Positions 20,786 to 32,100 of a stretch of 64,000 nucleotides of DNA are shown here, in pieces. The position numbers were made by a program, and so were the translations under genes. How positions within the stretch are numbered: the stretch's first letter is position 1; the number at the start of each line of letters is the position of its first letter. The DNA is taken from contig JAMXDE010000009.1 of assembly GCA_026770025.1 (NCBI GenBank), forward strand, positions 1,401,001 to 1,465,000, read 5' to 3'. The notes beneath the pieces are model-generated. The model made no database searches. It was given only the letters and a program-made list of their open reading frames with translations, and was not told the DNA's origin. Origin of the DNA: Craspedostauros australis (taxonomy: Eukaryota; Bacillariophyta; Bacillariophyceae; Mastogloiales; Achnanthaceae).

Positions 20786-21544
20786 GGTTGACGGTGGCGG
20801 TCAAACTGATGCCACATTCTTGGTGGCATTTCACGATTACCAAGCACGCGAGTACAACAAGGGACGAGGTCGCCGTCAGGCAGAGCGGGAGCATTCGACT
20901 GCTGGAACAATACAGACGAGACAAGGCAGTGAAGCTCCTGTACTCTTCTCGAATAGATGCGCAACAACATGGAAACGAGACTGCCGTACACACTCTAAAA
21001 TAAACGAGAAGTGCCATAGAGTAGACAAACAACACATCAGGTCGTTGTCATTGCTCGAGTGCTGCTACTGTTACGATGACGGTTGTGTCGGCTGTCACTG
21101 CATCCGGATCCACACAATAACAATAACAACGACGGTGACGACAACGACATTCGCTGTGTTTCAGAAAAGGCATTTCATTATTTTGCTTATTTGCTTCGTG
21201 TTGCTGTTGCGCGTAATACGTGATGAATGGATCTGTTCGCGGCGCTTGCATGGTCTGCCAACAATCCACGATACCGGTGGGCTTGCTTTCAAGAGTAAGC
21301 AAGACAAACGATCGTCCTTGATTGACTGTTGCATTGCCGACAATTACCAACGATGTCATTCTCTGCTTCTTTCTCTGTCTCTCTCTCTCTTTGTTTTCAT
21401 GTAGCGGTATTCTGCCAGCTTGACTTTTTCACTTGCTCCTTGCTGGCTGCTGTTGTCTTTTACTTGTAACATTGATTGCTGAACCTGTTGCATTGCATTG
21501 CGCTGCATGCAACTAGCCATCATTCTCTAACGCTCGTAGTATGT
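20786..21544. other. Convergent intergenic stretch
   Basis: The ends of the PP2C and betaine-lipid synthase genes face each other here. Simple repeats of AACAATAAC/GACAACGAC type lie at 21,115-21,150 and a CT tract at 21,370-21,392. No gene seen. Confidence 0.5.
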
Positions 21545-23716
21545 TCAATTGATCTTCTCCTCACCTTCCGTGAACTCGGCAAACTTGCTGAGGTCTGGGA
21601 GGGATGGTCGTCGGAATCCATCTGGCATGGTGATGGTGCCCTTGCGGCAGCACACCACCATGTGCGGGATGTTGACGCCCAAGATCTTGCGCTGGAATCG
21701 TGCGATGGTCTTGGTGTACTCGTCCTTGGCGAAGACCTTGTTGAGGATGACGTCGCGGGTCTTGGCCTCAATGCGGACACCGTCCTGCTTGTACCAGGTG
21801 CGGATGAGGAAATCCTTGAAGGTGTTGCCAGCCTCGCTGTAGGTGTCGAAATCGGCGACGAGCACACGTCCTTGTTCGGAAAGCAAGACCTTTCCGGAGA
21901 CGAGGGCCTCCTCCCATCGTGGGATCATGGAGAGAGAGTAGCTGAACGTGATGGTGTCGAATCCGCGGTTCAAGTCGGCGCCGGTGATCTTGGCGAGCTG
22001 CTCCTTGACGTCGTGGGCGTTGATGTCGAGGCAGACCCATTTGATCCTGGCGCACTGCTCCTCTGTGAAGGACTTCTTGGCGCTGTCTTCTCCGATCTGA
22101 AGCAATTCTGGGCAAATGTCGAGGACGATGATGGATTCGAACTTGTCGAGCTGGGAGCGGAGGTAGTGCACGTTGCGGCCTGTTCCGCCACCGACATCGA
22201 GCCATGTCATGCCGTCGCGGACTGGACCGAATGCGGACATCATGTCCGGGCGTCCGACGAGCATGTTCTCACGAACGGCGTCGTACCCCTTGGCCTGGGC
22301 GGCGTAGAAGGAGGACATCTTGTCACCGTGCGCGCTGACACGCCCGGCAGTGATGGGGTGGAGGATCATCTTGGTGGTGGTGATGAATTTTCTCCAGGTG
22401 GAGGCCTTCTGACATGGCGATGGCTCGATGTCAACGAACGGGAAGTCGTCACGTGGCATGTAGGAGAGGAATGTGCCTGGGTACATCTTGACACGGTCCT
22501 TGGGGTACCACTTGGGGCTCAGGTCGTCAATGTCGAGGTTGTTGAAGAATGGCTTGTCCTCCATGTGGGTGAAGGCAGAGCGCCACAAGATCTTGGCGCC
22601 TGGAACGGTTGCGCGCTGCAGGGCGATCCACTCGTCATGGACCATGGAATTTGGCATCCAGTCCATGTGATCGAGCAGGACGAGCTTGGTGAAGCTGTGC
22701 GGCTTGACGCGTTCCATGGTGTCCTGCACGGTGGCGTGGTGCCACTCGAAGCACGAGGCGTTGGCGCGAAGGCTGTCGAAGTGAGCCTTCTTGAGGGTTC
22801 GTGGGCAGCAGTCCTGGTCCTTGTAACCCTTCTCGTAGTAGAATCGGTAGAAGTAGTTGGTGCGACCGAATTCCGGATCGAGGAAGATCTCCTTGAGGAT
22901 TCCCTCGTAGAATTCGACGGTGTAGAACTCCGGCCCGACCTGGTTTGGTGGCACTCCGGCGAATGGCGCGAGGATGCCTGGGAAGAGGCGGCGGAACCAT
23001 CTGGCGGAATTCTCAATGACGTGGTAGTTTTCCTGCATGTACTTGTGAGAGAATCCGGTCTCAGCCCATGCCTTGACGTCGAAGCCGACGGAGTACATGA
23101 GGAAGGGGATGAGGTACTTGGCGGCGAATCCGCACGAACCGGAATTGGCAAAGCCCTTGCGGAAGACGCGCTCAATGCGGCCGTCCCACCACTTGCGTCC
23201 GCCGGCGGACATGGTGTGTCGCATGCGCTTCCACACGCGCAGCACGATGTCGACATCGGAGCTGCCCCAAATTCCCCACCATTCCTCGTAGGTGAGCTTG
23301 GGGTCGCGCAGCATGCGGATCTTGAGCTCGAAGAGCCAGAGCTGGTGCTGGTTCATGTCGCAGACGACGATCTTTTCTGGCCCCTCGATGGCGTAATCCA
23401 GGACGATGTCACCGGCGGAGCAGATTCGGAAAATCACGTCGTCGCTCTTGAGTTTGAGAATTTGGTGATCAACAGCAGGATCCTCCCAGCAGATGTTGTA
23501 GATGTAGGTGCGATTGACGATTGTGTCGATCATGTTGATGGACTTCTTCACGAGTGCCAGCGCCACCACGGAACCCGCAACACCAGCGGCTGCCATGCCG
23601 ACGGTTGGGTTGATGTCGGCCTGAGCCTTGGTGACGGCAGTCGTCACGACAGTCGTCACAGCAGTCGTGACCGCATCGACCGCCTGGTCGAACATTTTCT
23701 GGGCCTTGACGCTCAT
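21545..23716 (-). CDS. BTA1: Betaine lipid synthase, BtaA-BtaB fusion
   Basis: Single exon, 723 residues. A short membrane or amphipathic N-terminus (Val/Thr/Ala-rich, then VALALVKKSINMIDT) precedes the BtaA domain: YIYNICWEDPAVDHQIL, FRICSAGDIVLDYAIEGP, CDMNQHQLWLFELK, and KLVLLDHMDWM. BtaA transfers the 3-amino-3-carboxypropyl group of S-adenosylmethionine to diacylglycerol. The C-terminal BtaB domain is a methyltransferase with WLDVGGGTGRNVHYL at about 505-518 and DICPELLQIG; it methylates the amino group three times to give the betaine lipid DGTS. In Chlamydomonas BTA1 the two halves are, as I recall, in the opposite order. Located at the ER in known cases. Betaine lipids replace phospholipids when phosphate is short, so phosphate control is expected but no site was identified. 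A divergent membrane-protein gene starts 2.2 kb away. Confidence 0.95.
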   Translation of the reverse strand: MSVKAQKMFDQAVDAVTTAVTTVVTTAVTKAQADINPTVGMAAAGVAGSVVALALVKKSINMIDTIVNRTYIYNICWEDPAVDHQILKLKSDDVIFRICSAGDIVLDYAIEGPEKIVVCDMNQHQLWLFELKIRMLRDPKLTYEEWWGIWGSSDVDIVLRVWKRMRHTMSAGGRKWWDGRIERVFRKGFANSGSCGFAAKYLIPFLMYSVGFDVKAWAETGFSHKYMQENYHVIENSARWFRRLFPGILAPFAGVPPNQVGPEFYTVEFYEGILKEIFLDPEFGRTNYFYRFYYEKGYKDQDCCPRTLKKAHFDSLRANASCFEWHHATVQDTMERVKPHSFTKLVLLDHMDWMPNSMVHDEWIALQRATVPGAKILWRSAFTHMEDKPFFNNLDIDDLSPKWYPKDRVKMYPGTFLSYMPRDDFPFVDIEPSPCQKASTWRKFITTTKMILHPITAGRVSAHGDKMSSFYAAQAKGYDAVRENMLVGRPDMMSAFGPVRDGMTWLDVGGGTGRNVHYLRSQLDKFESIIVLDICPELLQIGEDSAKKSFTEEQCARIKWVCLDINAHDVKEQLAKITGADLNRGFDTITFSYSLSMIPRWEEALVSGKVLLSEQGRVLVADFDTYSEAGNTFKDFLIRTWYKQDGVRIEAKTRDVILNKVFAKDEYTKTIARFQRKILGVNIPHMVVCCRKGTITMPDGFRRPSLPDLSKFAEFTEGEEKIN

Positions 23717-25953
23717 CTTTTCGTCGTTGCCGTTTGGTTTGAGTTGGAGTTATCTCCTCCTGCTCTCTGTCTCTGCGCATGTGCATGGCAGAGCGATAAA
23801 ATGAGAATGCATCAGCACATTTCGCACATGATGACGAGGTTGAGGAATTGGCATTCCGATGGTCGCATCGGATCGCATCAGATCGAATGATTTGAATGCG
23901 GATTCAACCGATGTCGCAAATGCGATGGTGAATGCATGATGATGAAAAATGAACGACGGCAACGGCCAGAGTAGGAAGAGAGGAAGATCAAATGGACCAG
24001 GATGACCAATGGCGGATTTTTGCAATGCGGAATCAAAGGCGACGGAGTGGGTTCAAACGCACGAGAAGAGATTTGTGAGAAAGGGGATGATGTAGTCGCA
24101 TGAATAATGCACTCTGATATAGTGTTGAGGACTCCATGCAAAACGCACAGGGTTATGGAGAGATAGGATTTGCAAGTGTGTTCCACATCGGTACGGATAG
24201 AGTGACGACGGCCAATGACGTGCAAAAATACGAAAATAAAGATCTTCTTCAATCTTTGTCTGAATTTGGCGACGACTATTGCTGCGCCATTCTCCCATTG
24301 TTCACCATCACACTCCCACAGCAGCAGCAGCGATCATTGAGCCAGAGTCAATGTCAACGCCAGTATCATCGCCAATGCACTGGCGAATGACCGTTTGGGG
24401 TGACTCGACATGACATGATCCCCCAATTGCCATGCGACCAACGCGTGACCTGCCAATTCATGCAGGTTGATGCATTGATGAAGAGACGACGGATGACCCC
24501 TTGCCGTGAGAGTCCATTGCAGTGGCCAATTGCATCAACAGCAAAATCCATCGTCGGCGCGAGTTTCCGAAAACAAGATCCGAAGGGAATTCGCAGATCT
24601 CTGAAGATCGTCATCCGCAAAAGGGAACAGATTTCGCAGGTTTCACCATCCGCACGATCACCAGTTGGATAACCACCAAGATGGTGACGCTCCATGGCAG
24701 GAGGCATAGAGCCAGGTATGGTATCGTATTGCCGACGACGCTGACGATGATGAGCACTCACGTTTCCAAATCCAAGATTGTGAATGCACGTGCTTCAGAA
24801 GCATGGGTGTGGAACTGTGCTGTTTTTGTTGTTGTGGTTGTTTTCGGAGTGTGTTTGGTGGGTGGCTCGTTGGTTGGTTGGTTGGTTGGGTTGGTTGGTT
24901 GGCTGTTTCGTTGCTGGTCGGAAGCCGTCGCAGCCGCATACTTTTGGGCGCTCTTGTGTGTGTGGTGGCGGGAAATGCGTGACGTGCGAGGTCGCGAAGC
25001 GAGGTGCAAAGGATCTTGCGGAACTTTCGTTGTTTGCCTCTCGCCATCTATCGCGCATCGCTCATTCACGCTTCTACGCGTGTGGGTGCGTTGTTGTGTC
25101 GTTGTTGTTGAACTCAAATCGAGCTCGTCGTTTGTGTCCCACGAAATCGGACTCGGCAAACGAATCTCTTTCATTACTATTCTTAATAGGTTTATGTGCT
25201 TTCATATTGAATCTTGGAAAAGCAAGAGATTCCCTCCAAATCCGAATCTTTGTGATCGGTGAAGTCGTTTTCGTCATGTGGATCAAATTCAGTCACCAGC
25301 ACATCGTCACACACAAAGGTTTATGATTGGCTGATTGCGAAGCAGGACGACTGTCCTTGGGTGCAAGTCATCATTGGAAAAGCAGTGAATTGCACCAATG
25401 ACATCAACTGTTTTGAAAATTCAGAGTAGTCACATGAGTCACACGAGCAACCAACAGCCGCCACGTCATGTTGAGCGCCAGCCATCACACATCAACACTC
25501 TTCTCCAATGCCAAAAGTAGTCAGACGCCACGAACGAGTCAAATGCCGAAGATCGACAAACGCCGATCCAACGTCACGATGGTGATGGGGCAACCGACGT
25601 CCGGACCATCGAGAAGAAGGCAGGTGCAGAAACGGCGCCAACGCGAACCGAAGCCACCTCTCCCCGCGCGTGTGTGTGCAAGAAGAACGCCGTGCTCGCA
25701 GCGACGATCCGGTCGGCCACACGTCCACATCGCAGCAATTCAGATCTTTGGTCAAATCTCTTGCGCGGCAACCCATCAAAACTGACTTGTGCAGATCCAT
25801 TCCGAACATAGCACAACAAAGTCCAATACTCTACTTTGCCTTCGTGCCACAATCAAGTCAACACCGATCCATCGACCCATCAATCGCCCCATTCGTCCCA
25901 ACCACTGAGGCAACTGGAACAGAGCGCAGAGTGCACAGCACAAAACAGCAAAG
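23717..25953. other. Long divergent intergenic region, BTA1 / membrane protein
   Basis: Upstream of both BTA1 (-) and the 25,954 gene (+). No gene can be supported. It holds a GGTT repeat at 24,869-24,903, a (CAG)n-like run at 24,318-24,330, and one short minus-strand frame (24,611-24,757) that reads like a membrane helix with a basic tail but has no start. Confidence 0.45.
24869..24903. repeat. Simple repeat, TTGG/GGTT unit
   Basis: About eight copies of TTGG with one interruption, in noncoding DNA. Confidence 0.85.
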
Positions 25954-27729
25954 ATGGCATCCAAGACAGGCGCCGGCAAGAAGGAGCTCGCCAACCTGTA
26001 CAGCTTCGAGTCCATCTTCATCTCGAAGAAGGCGTACGAATATGTAGCATCCGAATTCCATCCTTACCACAAGCATGAGCTCAACGTGCTCCTGCATGTC
26101 TTCACCACAGGATTCGGCCTTTGGGGTGCCTTCCAGCTGGCCGCCGAGCTCGATGCGGTCGCCGCCGTCTACGCTTACGCGGCCATCATTGCCCTCACGA
26201 CTCCAGTCCCAACGGCATTGCTCCACACCGCCTTCGTCGCGGGATGCCTCCAGGTCCCCGTCTCGGCATTGGGACTGGCCTACGATCCCATCGTCACATG
26301 CGTCGGGGCCATCGCCGCTGGCTACGGTCTGCAGGACGTCGCCCACTACCTGTGCGATGAGAAGACCATGATGTCCTCGTACATCGGCACCAACCCAGCC
26401 ATGCTCATCGTCCACACCCTCTGGCTCATGCCGCTGGTCATCGATTCCGTCCTCATGCGTCACTTCTTCCTCCCGAAGATCGTCAACCGCAATCGCAACA
26501 TTGTGTGCGACGTCGCCTCTCGCAAGGCCGTCGAGGATCTCCGCAACTTCATCAACGAGAACGTGGAGGAGAAGCCGGAGACCACCCACCTGTGGCCGCA
26601 TGACCACAAGGCCATCGACAAGGCCTCCACCGATTTGGAGAACGATGCCGGCGTCATGGCGGGATTCCGCAAAATCTTCGCGCCGCAGCACTTCGACGTC
26701 AAGCCCGTCGTCGGCATGAACGAGATCTACGTCACCGCCGTGGGTGCCATCAAGGAGATCACCTCCGATGCGGTCTTCTACACACCGCACACCGACGGTC
26801 CCTACTGGTTCCTCCCAGGCGCATCTCTCTACCGCGTCCTGGTCGGCGTCACCCCCAACACCATGGTCCGCACCAATTTCAACCTGCAGCACGAGACCGA
26901 GAGTCAGATTCTGGACATGTACGGAGTGGTCGGATTCGATTACAACCGCGAGCTGCACTGGATCGACCACGTCCCAGGCGAGAAGAACAAGGAACGCCGA
27001 TCGCTGCTCAAGCTGCATTACATCGTCTACCCCAAGGGATGGCACCGTTACGGCGCTCTCTGCGCCTATTTCAACACTTCCTACAACACGTGGGCCCGAT
27101 CCAACTTTCTCCTCACCCTGCGCCCAAAGACCGCCTACGAAAACACAGTCGCTTGGTGGATCTGGATCACCACGTGGAGCAACTCCATGTTCGAGATGTA
27201 CATCGGTTGGAGCAACGTCGTCTATCTGCTCGGATGCTTCGCCCTCGGACCAACTCCATTCCTGGTCCTCACATCCTTCCGTCACTACGCCGTCTACATC
27301 ACCACCTTCGCCTACCGCAAGCCAGCCGTCGCGCACGGTTACCTCATGCGCGATGCCAAGTTCTTCAAGACCGTCGCCCTGATGCACCTGTCCCGTCGTC
27401 TGCTGCCACTCGTGGAGCTCCCATCCGACATTCCAGGCGTCCTCCTCGCCGCCACAGGCTTCTCCATCACCATCCTTGCCACCGTCCGTCTGGGCATGGT
27501 CCGCACCTACTTCGGTTCGGAGCTCGACTTCGTCAAGCCAGAATGGATCAACGGATTCCCGTACGGCACCATCCCACACCCCATGATCGTCGGCCAGCTC
27601 ATCGCCTACAGCTCCATCCTCACGTGGTTCTGGGACAAGCTGACCACAGAGACCGTCGCTCTGATCGGTGCGCATATGTCGTGTTATGTCACCCACATGG
27701 TCCAGGAGATGCTCACCTCTAGCTACTAA
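25954..27729 (+). CDS. Multidomain membrane protein, possible lipid-modifying enzyme
   Basis: Single exon, 591 residues, unrecognised as a whole. Residues about 28-150 have several membrane helices, with HKHELNVLLHVF and later LQDVAHYLCDEKT. Their spacing resembles the DUF962/Mpo1 family, whose conserved His residues bind iron in a fatty-acid dioxygenase. Residues about 250-370 are soluble and contain YTPHTDGPYWFLPGASLYR, followed by RRSLLKLHYIVYPKGW; an H-x-D with a downstream His/Arg suggests an iron oxygenase fold, but this is inference. The last 220 residues carry several helices ending in GSELDFVKPEWINGFPYG and TIPHPMIVGQL, like the phospholipid/isoprenylcysteine methyltransferase type. 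Codon use is strongly C-ending, like BTA1 and the glucan synthase, suggesting high expression. It starts 2.2 kb from BTA1 on the other strand, so a role in polar-lipid head-group chemistry is plausible but unproven. Confidence 0.75.
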   Translation: MASKTGAGKKELANLYSFESIFISKKAYEYVASEFHPYHKHELNVLLHVFTTGFGLWGAFQLAAELDAVAAVYAYAAIIALTTPVPTALLHTAFVAGCLQVPVSALGLAYDPIVTCVGAIAAGYGLQDVAHYLCDEKTMMSSYIGTNPAMLIVHTLWLMPLVIDSVLMRHFFLPKIVNRNRNIVCDVASRKAVEDLRNFINENVEEKPETTHLWPHDHKAIDKASTDLENDAGVMAGFRKIFAPQHFDVKPVVGMNEIYVTAVGAIKEITSDAVFYTPHTDGPYWFLPGASLYRVLVGVTPNTMVRTNFNLQHETESQILDMYGVVGFDYNRELHWIDHVPGEKNKERRSLLKLHYIVYPKGWHRYGALCAYFNTSYNTWARSNFLLTLRPKTAYENTVAWWIWITTWSNSMFEMYIGWSNVVYLLGCFALGPTPFLVLTSFRHYAVYITTFAYRKPAVAHGYLMRDAKFFKTVALMHLSRRLLPLVELPSDIPGVLLAATGFSITILATVRLGMVRTYFGSELDFVKPEWINGFPYGTIPHPMIVGQLIAYSSILTWFWDKLTTETVALIGAHMSCYVTHMVQEMLTSSY

Positions 27730-29103
27730 AGAGACAGATAGACAGACCGCAACGAATTATATCAGAAAGCAGAGGGGTCTGACGCGTATTTGAGCGAGAG
27801 TGAAAGTCACTTTCATGTCAGGCCTTGTTGCTGATGTTATTGTTCCATCTTCTCCTTGCGAGTACGCGGACATCAGAAGACTCTTTGTCGCATTATTATT
27901 ATCAGTATCCAAGAGACAAGCATTTAACAATTTAATCTATTTGAACATACCACAGAGTTGAGTGGGGCAGAGCAATTGATTGCTGAGGATGGTGCGTTAC
28001 GGAGTGCTGTCCGAAGTAATGATTCTTGTGGTGTTCTCGCAGAACGAAGATTTCGAAAATGTTCCGCTCACTCGCAGAAATTGAGCGATGTGACCAACAT
28101 GATGAACCCCAGGCAAGGATCGAACTCAAAAGCATCACACGACATCATAACCTTGCTTCTTCTTCTTCCACCATACATATTGACAGAGCTTGGAAGATGT
28201 TGTGGGAAATGCCAAACACCTGCATCATGGAGACAGCATCGGAGGTGGCCAGAAAGAAAGATGGATGGAGATGATCAGTGCTCATGTGGTGGCAATCCTT
28301 AGATAGTCAGGTCCCAGTGTTCCAGGTCTTCCTCTCTCACGAACGGAGCACAGGCTGGCCCTCACCGATGAAGCTGGACAAGGAGAAGCAACAGGCACCA
28401 GTTGCTCCAACCATTGGTTCCCAAGCTTGAGTTCCACCACTTGGATAGTCCAATGCCCACTGTGAGCAGATTGATGCATGCTGCTGCACCAGAGACAAGT
28501 GAGAGCATAGTGAATTGTATAATACGATGCAATCCTTGACACCCTATCTCTGATCTAAAAAGGGAATGCAAGGAGCCTCACCACACCCTATGTTATCCCA
28601 ACTATTCTATGATGCAACTGATCAGGAGATGATCGGCATGTACCACAAGCTATCACAGGCTTTGGCCAAAGATACCATTCTGGGGACGTACGTGCGCGAT
28701 ACACCCAAATGAGCAGACACACGAACAAACTCAATCTCCCACCGACACGATCGACTTTTTCCAACGGAAATGCCGTGGTTGCCAACAACAAAGACAGTAC
28801 ACAGAACGCAACACAGTACGATTCGGCAAAATGGCGGACCGCGCACCCTCCTCCTCACTTTCGTGGACTGTCTCTGCGCGCGTCCCTGTTGACGAGAAAA
28901 GGAAGAGCTCCTCCCATCCTCACTTCTCACTCCTGACATTGGTATTGGCATCGGCATCGACAGGCACAGACGACATCAACCACCACCCGATCACTATTCT
29001 ATGACTCTGTCTCTGTCCAGAGAGAGCAGATAACACATTAGCAGCACAAGAACGACACAAGAACGGTCAGCCATATTGGCGCGCACATTCAGAACAGCCA
29101 GCC
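27730..29103. other. Intergenic stretch
   Basis: No gene, RNA or repeat family recognised in about 1.4 kb. It is the 3' flank of the membrane-protein gene and the 5' flank of SEC15, with a short ATT repeat near 27,890. Confidence 0.45.
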
Positions 29104-32100
29104 ATGGTGGACGAGAAGGATCAGGCCGGACCGGGCGAAGAGGCCGCCGCCAACGACGAGACCGCGAACAAACGGGCGGATGCCTCCGACGACGCGGCCG
29201 GCAAACCGACGCAGCCGGCCAAGGTCACGTTCAACAACACGCCCGCTGCCGCCACGCCCAACAAGGAGACGGCACGTGCGCGTCGCCGCCGCGAAGAGGC
29301 CGTGCGGCGGCTCGTGGCGGACATCCAGGTGCGATCCGACACCAAGTACGCAGCCGGAGGCGTTCCGGCGCAGCAGGACTGGGTCGTGGCGTCCACCGTG
29401 GCTGCGGCGCTGGAGCGCGGCCTGGATCGCGATCTGCATCACGAGCTCGTGCTGGAGGCCAAGGAGAATTCGGCCAAGATCGGCCAGGTCTGCCACGACC
29501 ATTCGGACGTCTTCCTGGCCTCCGTGGGCAAGGTGGTGGCCTTGGGCGGACCGTCCGCGGATCTGGCCAACAAGCTCAACACGTCGCAGGAGGAGCTCGA
29601 CGCAAAGACGGCCGGTCCGATGATGCAGACGGCGCAGCTGTGGGAGGATGCCAAGGACTCAAACGCCAGAGCGCAGGCCCTGTACATCATGGTCAACGCC
29701 TGCCAGAAGGTGGCCACGTGGTTGGAACGCGCACGGAAGCAGGCATCGTTGGGGCGCCCGCGTGCGGCGTTGGAGGCAGTGGACGAAGCACGTCGTGCGT
29801 TGACGTCGCCCATGTCCTCCTTGTTTTACGGAACCTCCATGGAGCACGCGGCGCAGCTGCTCAAGGAGGCCACGCAGGAGAAGAAGAAGCAGTACGAGCA
29901 TCTCGGCGGCGCGGGTCCCGGCGGCATTGCGGAAGACGAGAAGAAGGACGACTCCAACGGCGGCGGCAGCAAGAGCGTCATCAGCCTGGAGGAGACGCCC
30001 TTCGGCCGCAGGGCCATCCTCATGCTGCCCAAGATAGAGAACGAGGTGCTCATGGGTGCAAGGCGCGGACTCAATCGTTGGTTCCTGGCCTTGCGCAGCG
30101 GCGGTGACGGCGCCAAGGCGGGACGTGCCATCCTGCGCAAGTGCGCGCACAGCATCGCCGTCGGTCCTGGACAGCTGGGATTGGGCGGCACGGTGCCCCC
30201 GTCCTACCTGTGGAGAGCCAAGGTTTGCGATAACCTCATTGCGCGCGTGGGACAGAACGGCCGCGTTGTGCGTGCTGTGCGTTTGGGATACTGGTTCGAA
30301 CGCGACGGCACGAAGGAGGCGACGCGTTTGGAGGGTGGCAGCAAGATCGGGATGAACCGCCGAGCGGAGGCGTTCGCTTCGGCCTTTGGCTGGTACCGGT
30401 GCTGGGAGGAAACGGCCACGTTGCTAGTGGATTCTGCCGACTTTGCCTCGGGCGATCTCAGTGCGGGCCGCGTCGGTCTCTCCGGCAGTCGCCATGGCAT
30501 GGGTGGCAGTCGGCACGGTCTTGGCGGCAGCCGACACGGAAAGGGAAGGACCCTGGGATTCAAGGCCAGCCGTCAGTCGCAGACCAGAGGCCTGGAGCTT
30601 GGCGCTTCGTCCTTGCAAAACAAGAGCAAGGAGAAGGGCAAGAGCAAGTGGGCAGAGCTCCTCACACCTGCCATCTTGTTCGAAGACACACCCACGAGGT
30701 GAGTACCACAACTTGTTCCCTACGGTGGTATTCTGCATATGCTTATTTCTGTGCAGTGCTGTGCATTACCGTGGGGTGTCGCGGATGGCGTCCGTTATCG
30801 GTGGTGCCGTCATCGGTGGTGCCTGCGATAGTGTTGTCATGTTGTGTTGCAGCACCTTGATCCATGTGCCTGTTTTGCCATTTTTCTGGCTACTTTGCTC
30901 CACCATCTTGTGCACTACTAACGCATTCACAAATTCATCACAACGATACTATTGGTACACGAGCAGGAAGGATGACGATGCCAAATTTGCAGGCCTTGCA
31001 GAATCCGTTCACCCCGTCAGACGAGCCGAAATCGCATTCAAGTTGCTGGGCCGTGCCGAGGAGTTCGTGGAGTACTACGAGACCAACCGTTTCGGTGACA
31101 TGAAGATCGGTGGCAACAAGAACGACACCGACGAGGCCAACGAAGTCCGCAGCTCCCTCTCTTCCCTCACCGGTGACGACGTCAGCGTGGGAACCGACAG
31201 GATCTTCTTCGCCAAGAGCCTGTCGCACCTTTGCGCCAGCGTCGTGGGATTCAGCGCCGTCGAGGCGTCGTTGGAATTGGGAAATTTCGAGGAAGACGAG
31301 GATGAGACCAAGGATAAGAAGAGCAAATCCGGCGACAACATCCCAACGGCAGGTTCCTCCGTGACAATCGCAAGCCGCTTCCGAGAATCTTCCGAACGGT
31401 ACGAACGCGCCTTGGTCACGGAGTTGGGCAACCTCATGCGAAAGCGCGCCATCAACGGCAACCTTGGCGAGCTGGTGCGCGCATCGTGTCTCATGGCCGC
31501 CTTCCGCACCGCCCTCAAGGTCACGCACCCGAGCTCCTCCACGCGCCGCAGCGACAAGAGCCTCCTCGCCATGGACGTGGACATCCTCATGACGGCGCTC
31601 AAGGTGACGCAAGACGAACAGCTGCAGGCAACCTCCGCGATTGTCGGGCAGGATCGCAAGGAGCCGCTGATCGCCGACTACCGCTACCCATCCAGGAAGG
31701 ACGGCAGCAACATCCCCGATCCCGAGGAGGTCGGTTTGCCCTTCGGTCTCAAGGACCTCAAGCAGCCGGTCCGCAGCAACGACAGCATCAATGATCTCAG
31801 CCGATCGCACAACAGCTTTCGGAGCGCGGGCAGCGGTGCGACAGGCACGGACGAATACTACACATTCTCGCAGTCGGTGCCGCTCGTCCTGCGTTCCATC
31901 CATGCGAGGGCCATCGCGTGCGCTGCATTCGCGCTGAGCCAGGAAGAGCTGGGGCAGATCTTTGCGCAGAAGAGAGGCAGCGGCGCTGCCTGCTACGTGC
32001 TGGATTGCGTAGAGGAATGCGTCAACGTTGCTGCCGTCGGCATGAAGGATGCCGACAACACGGTCGATGAAGGGTCGATCGACAAGGCCGTGCAGGTGAT

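Noticed and set aside
21476-23890. 804-codon open frame on the plus strand
   Set aside because: It is exactly antisense to the BTA1 gene and has an odd Val/Asp/Glu/Leu-rich composition caused by the C-ending codons of the real gene.
24784-25326. 180-codon hydrophobic plus-strand frame
   Set aside because: Trp/Val/Gly-rich content comes from the GGTT repeat; no start context or family.
25858-27696. 612-codon minus-strand open frame
   Set aside because: Antisense shadow of the multidomain membrane protein; no family likeness.
28095-28130. GGATCGAACTC, resembling an inverted tRNA T-arm
   Set aside because: The T stem does not pair and the remaining arms are missing.
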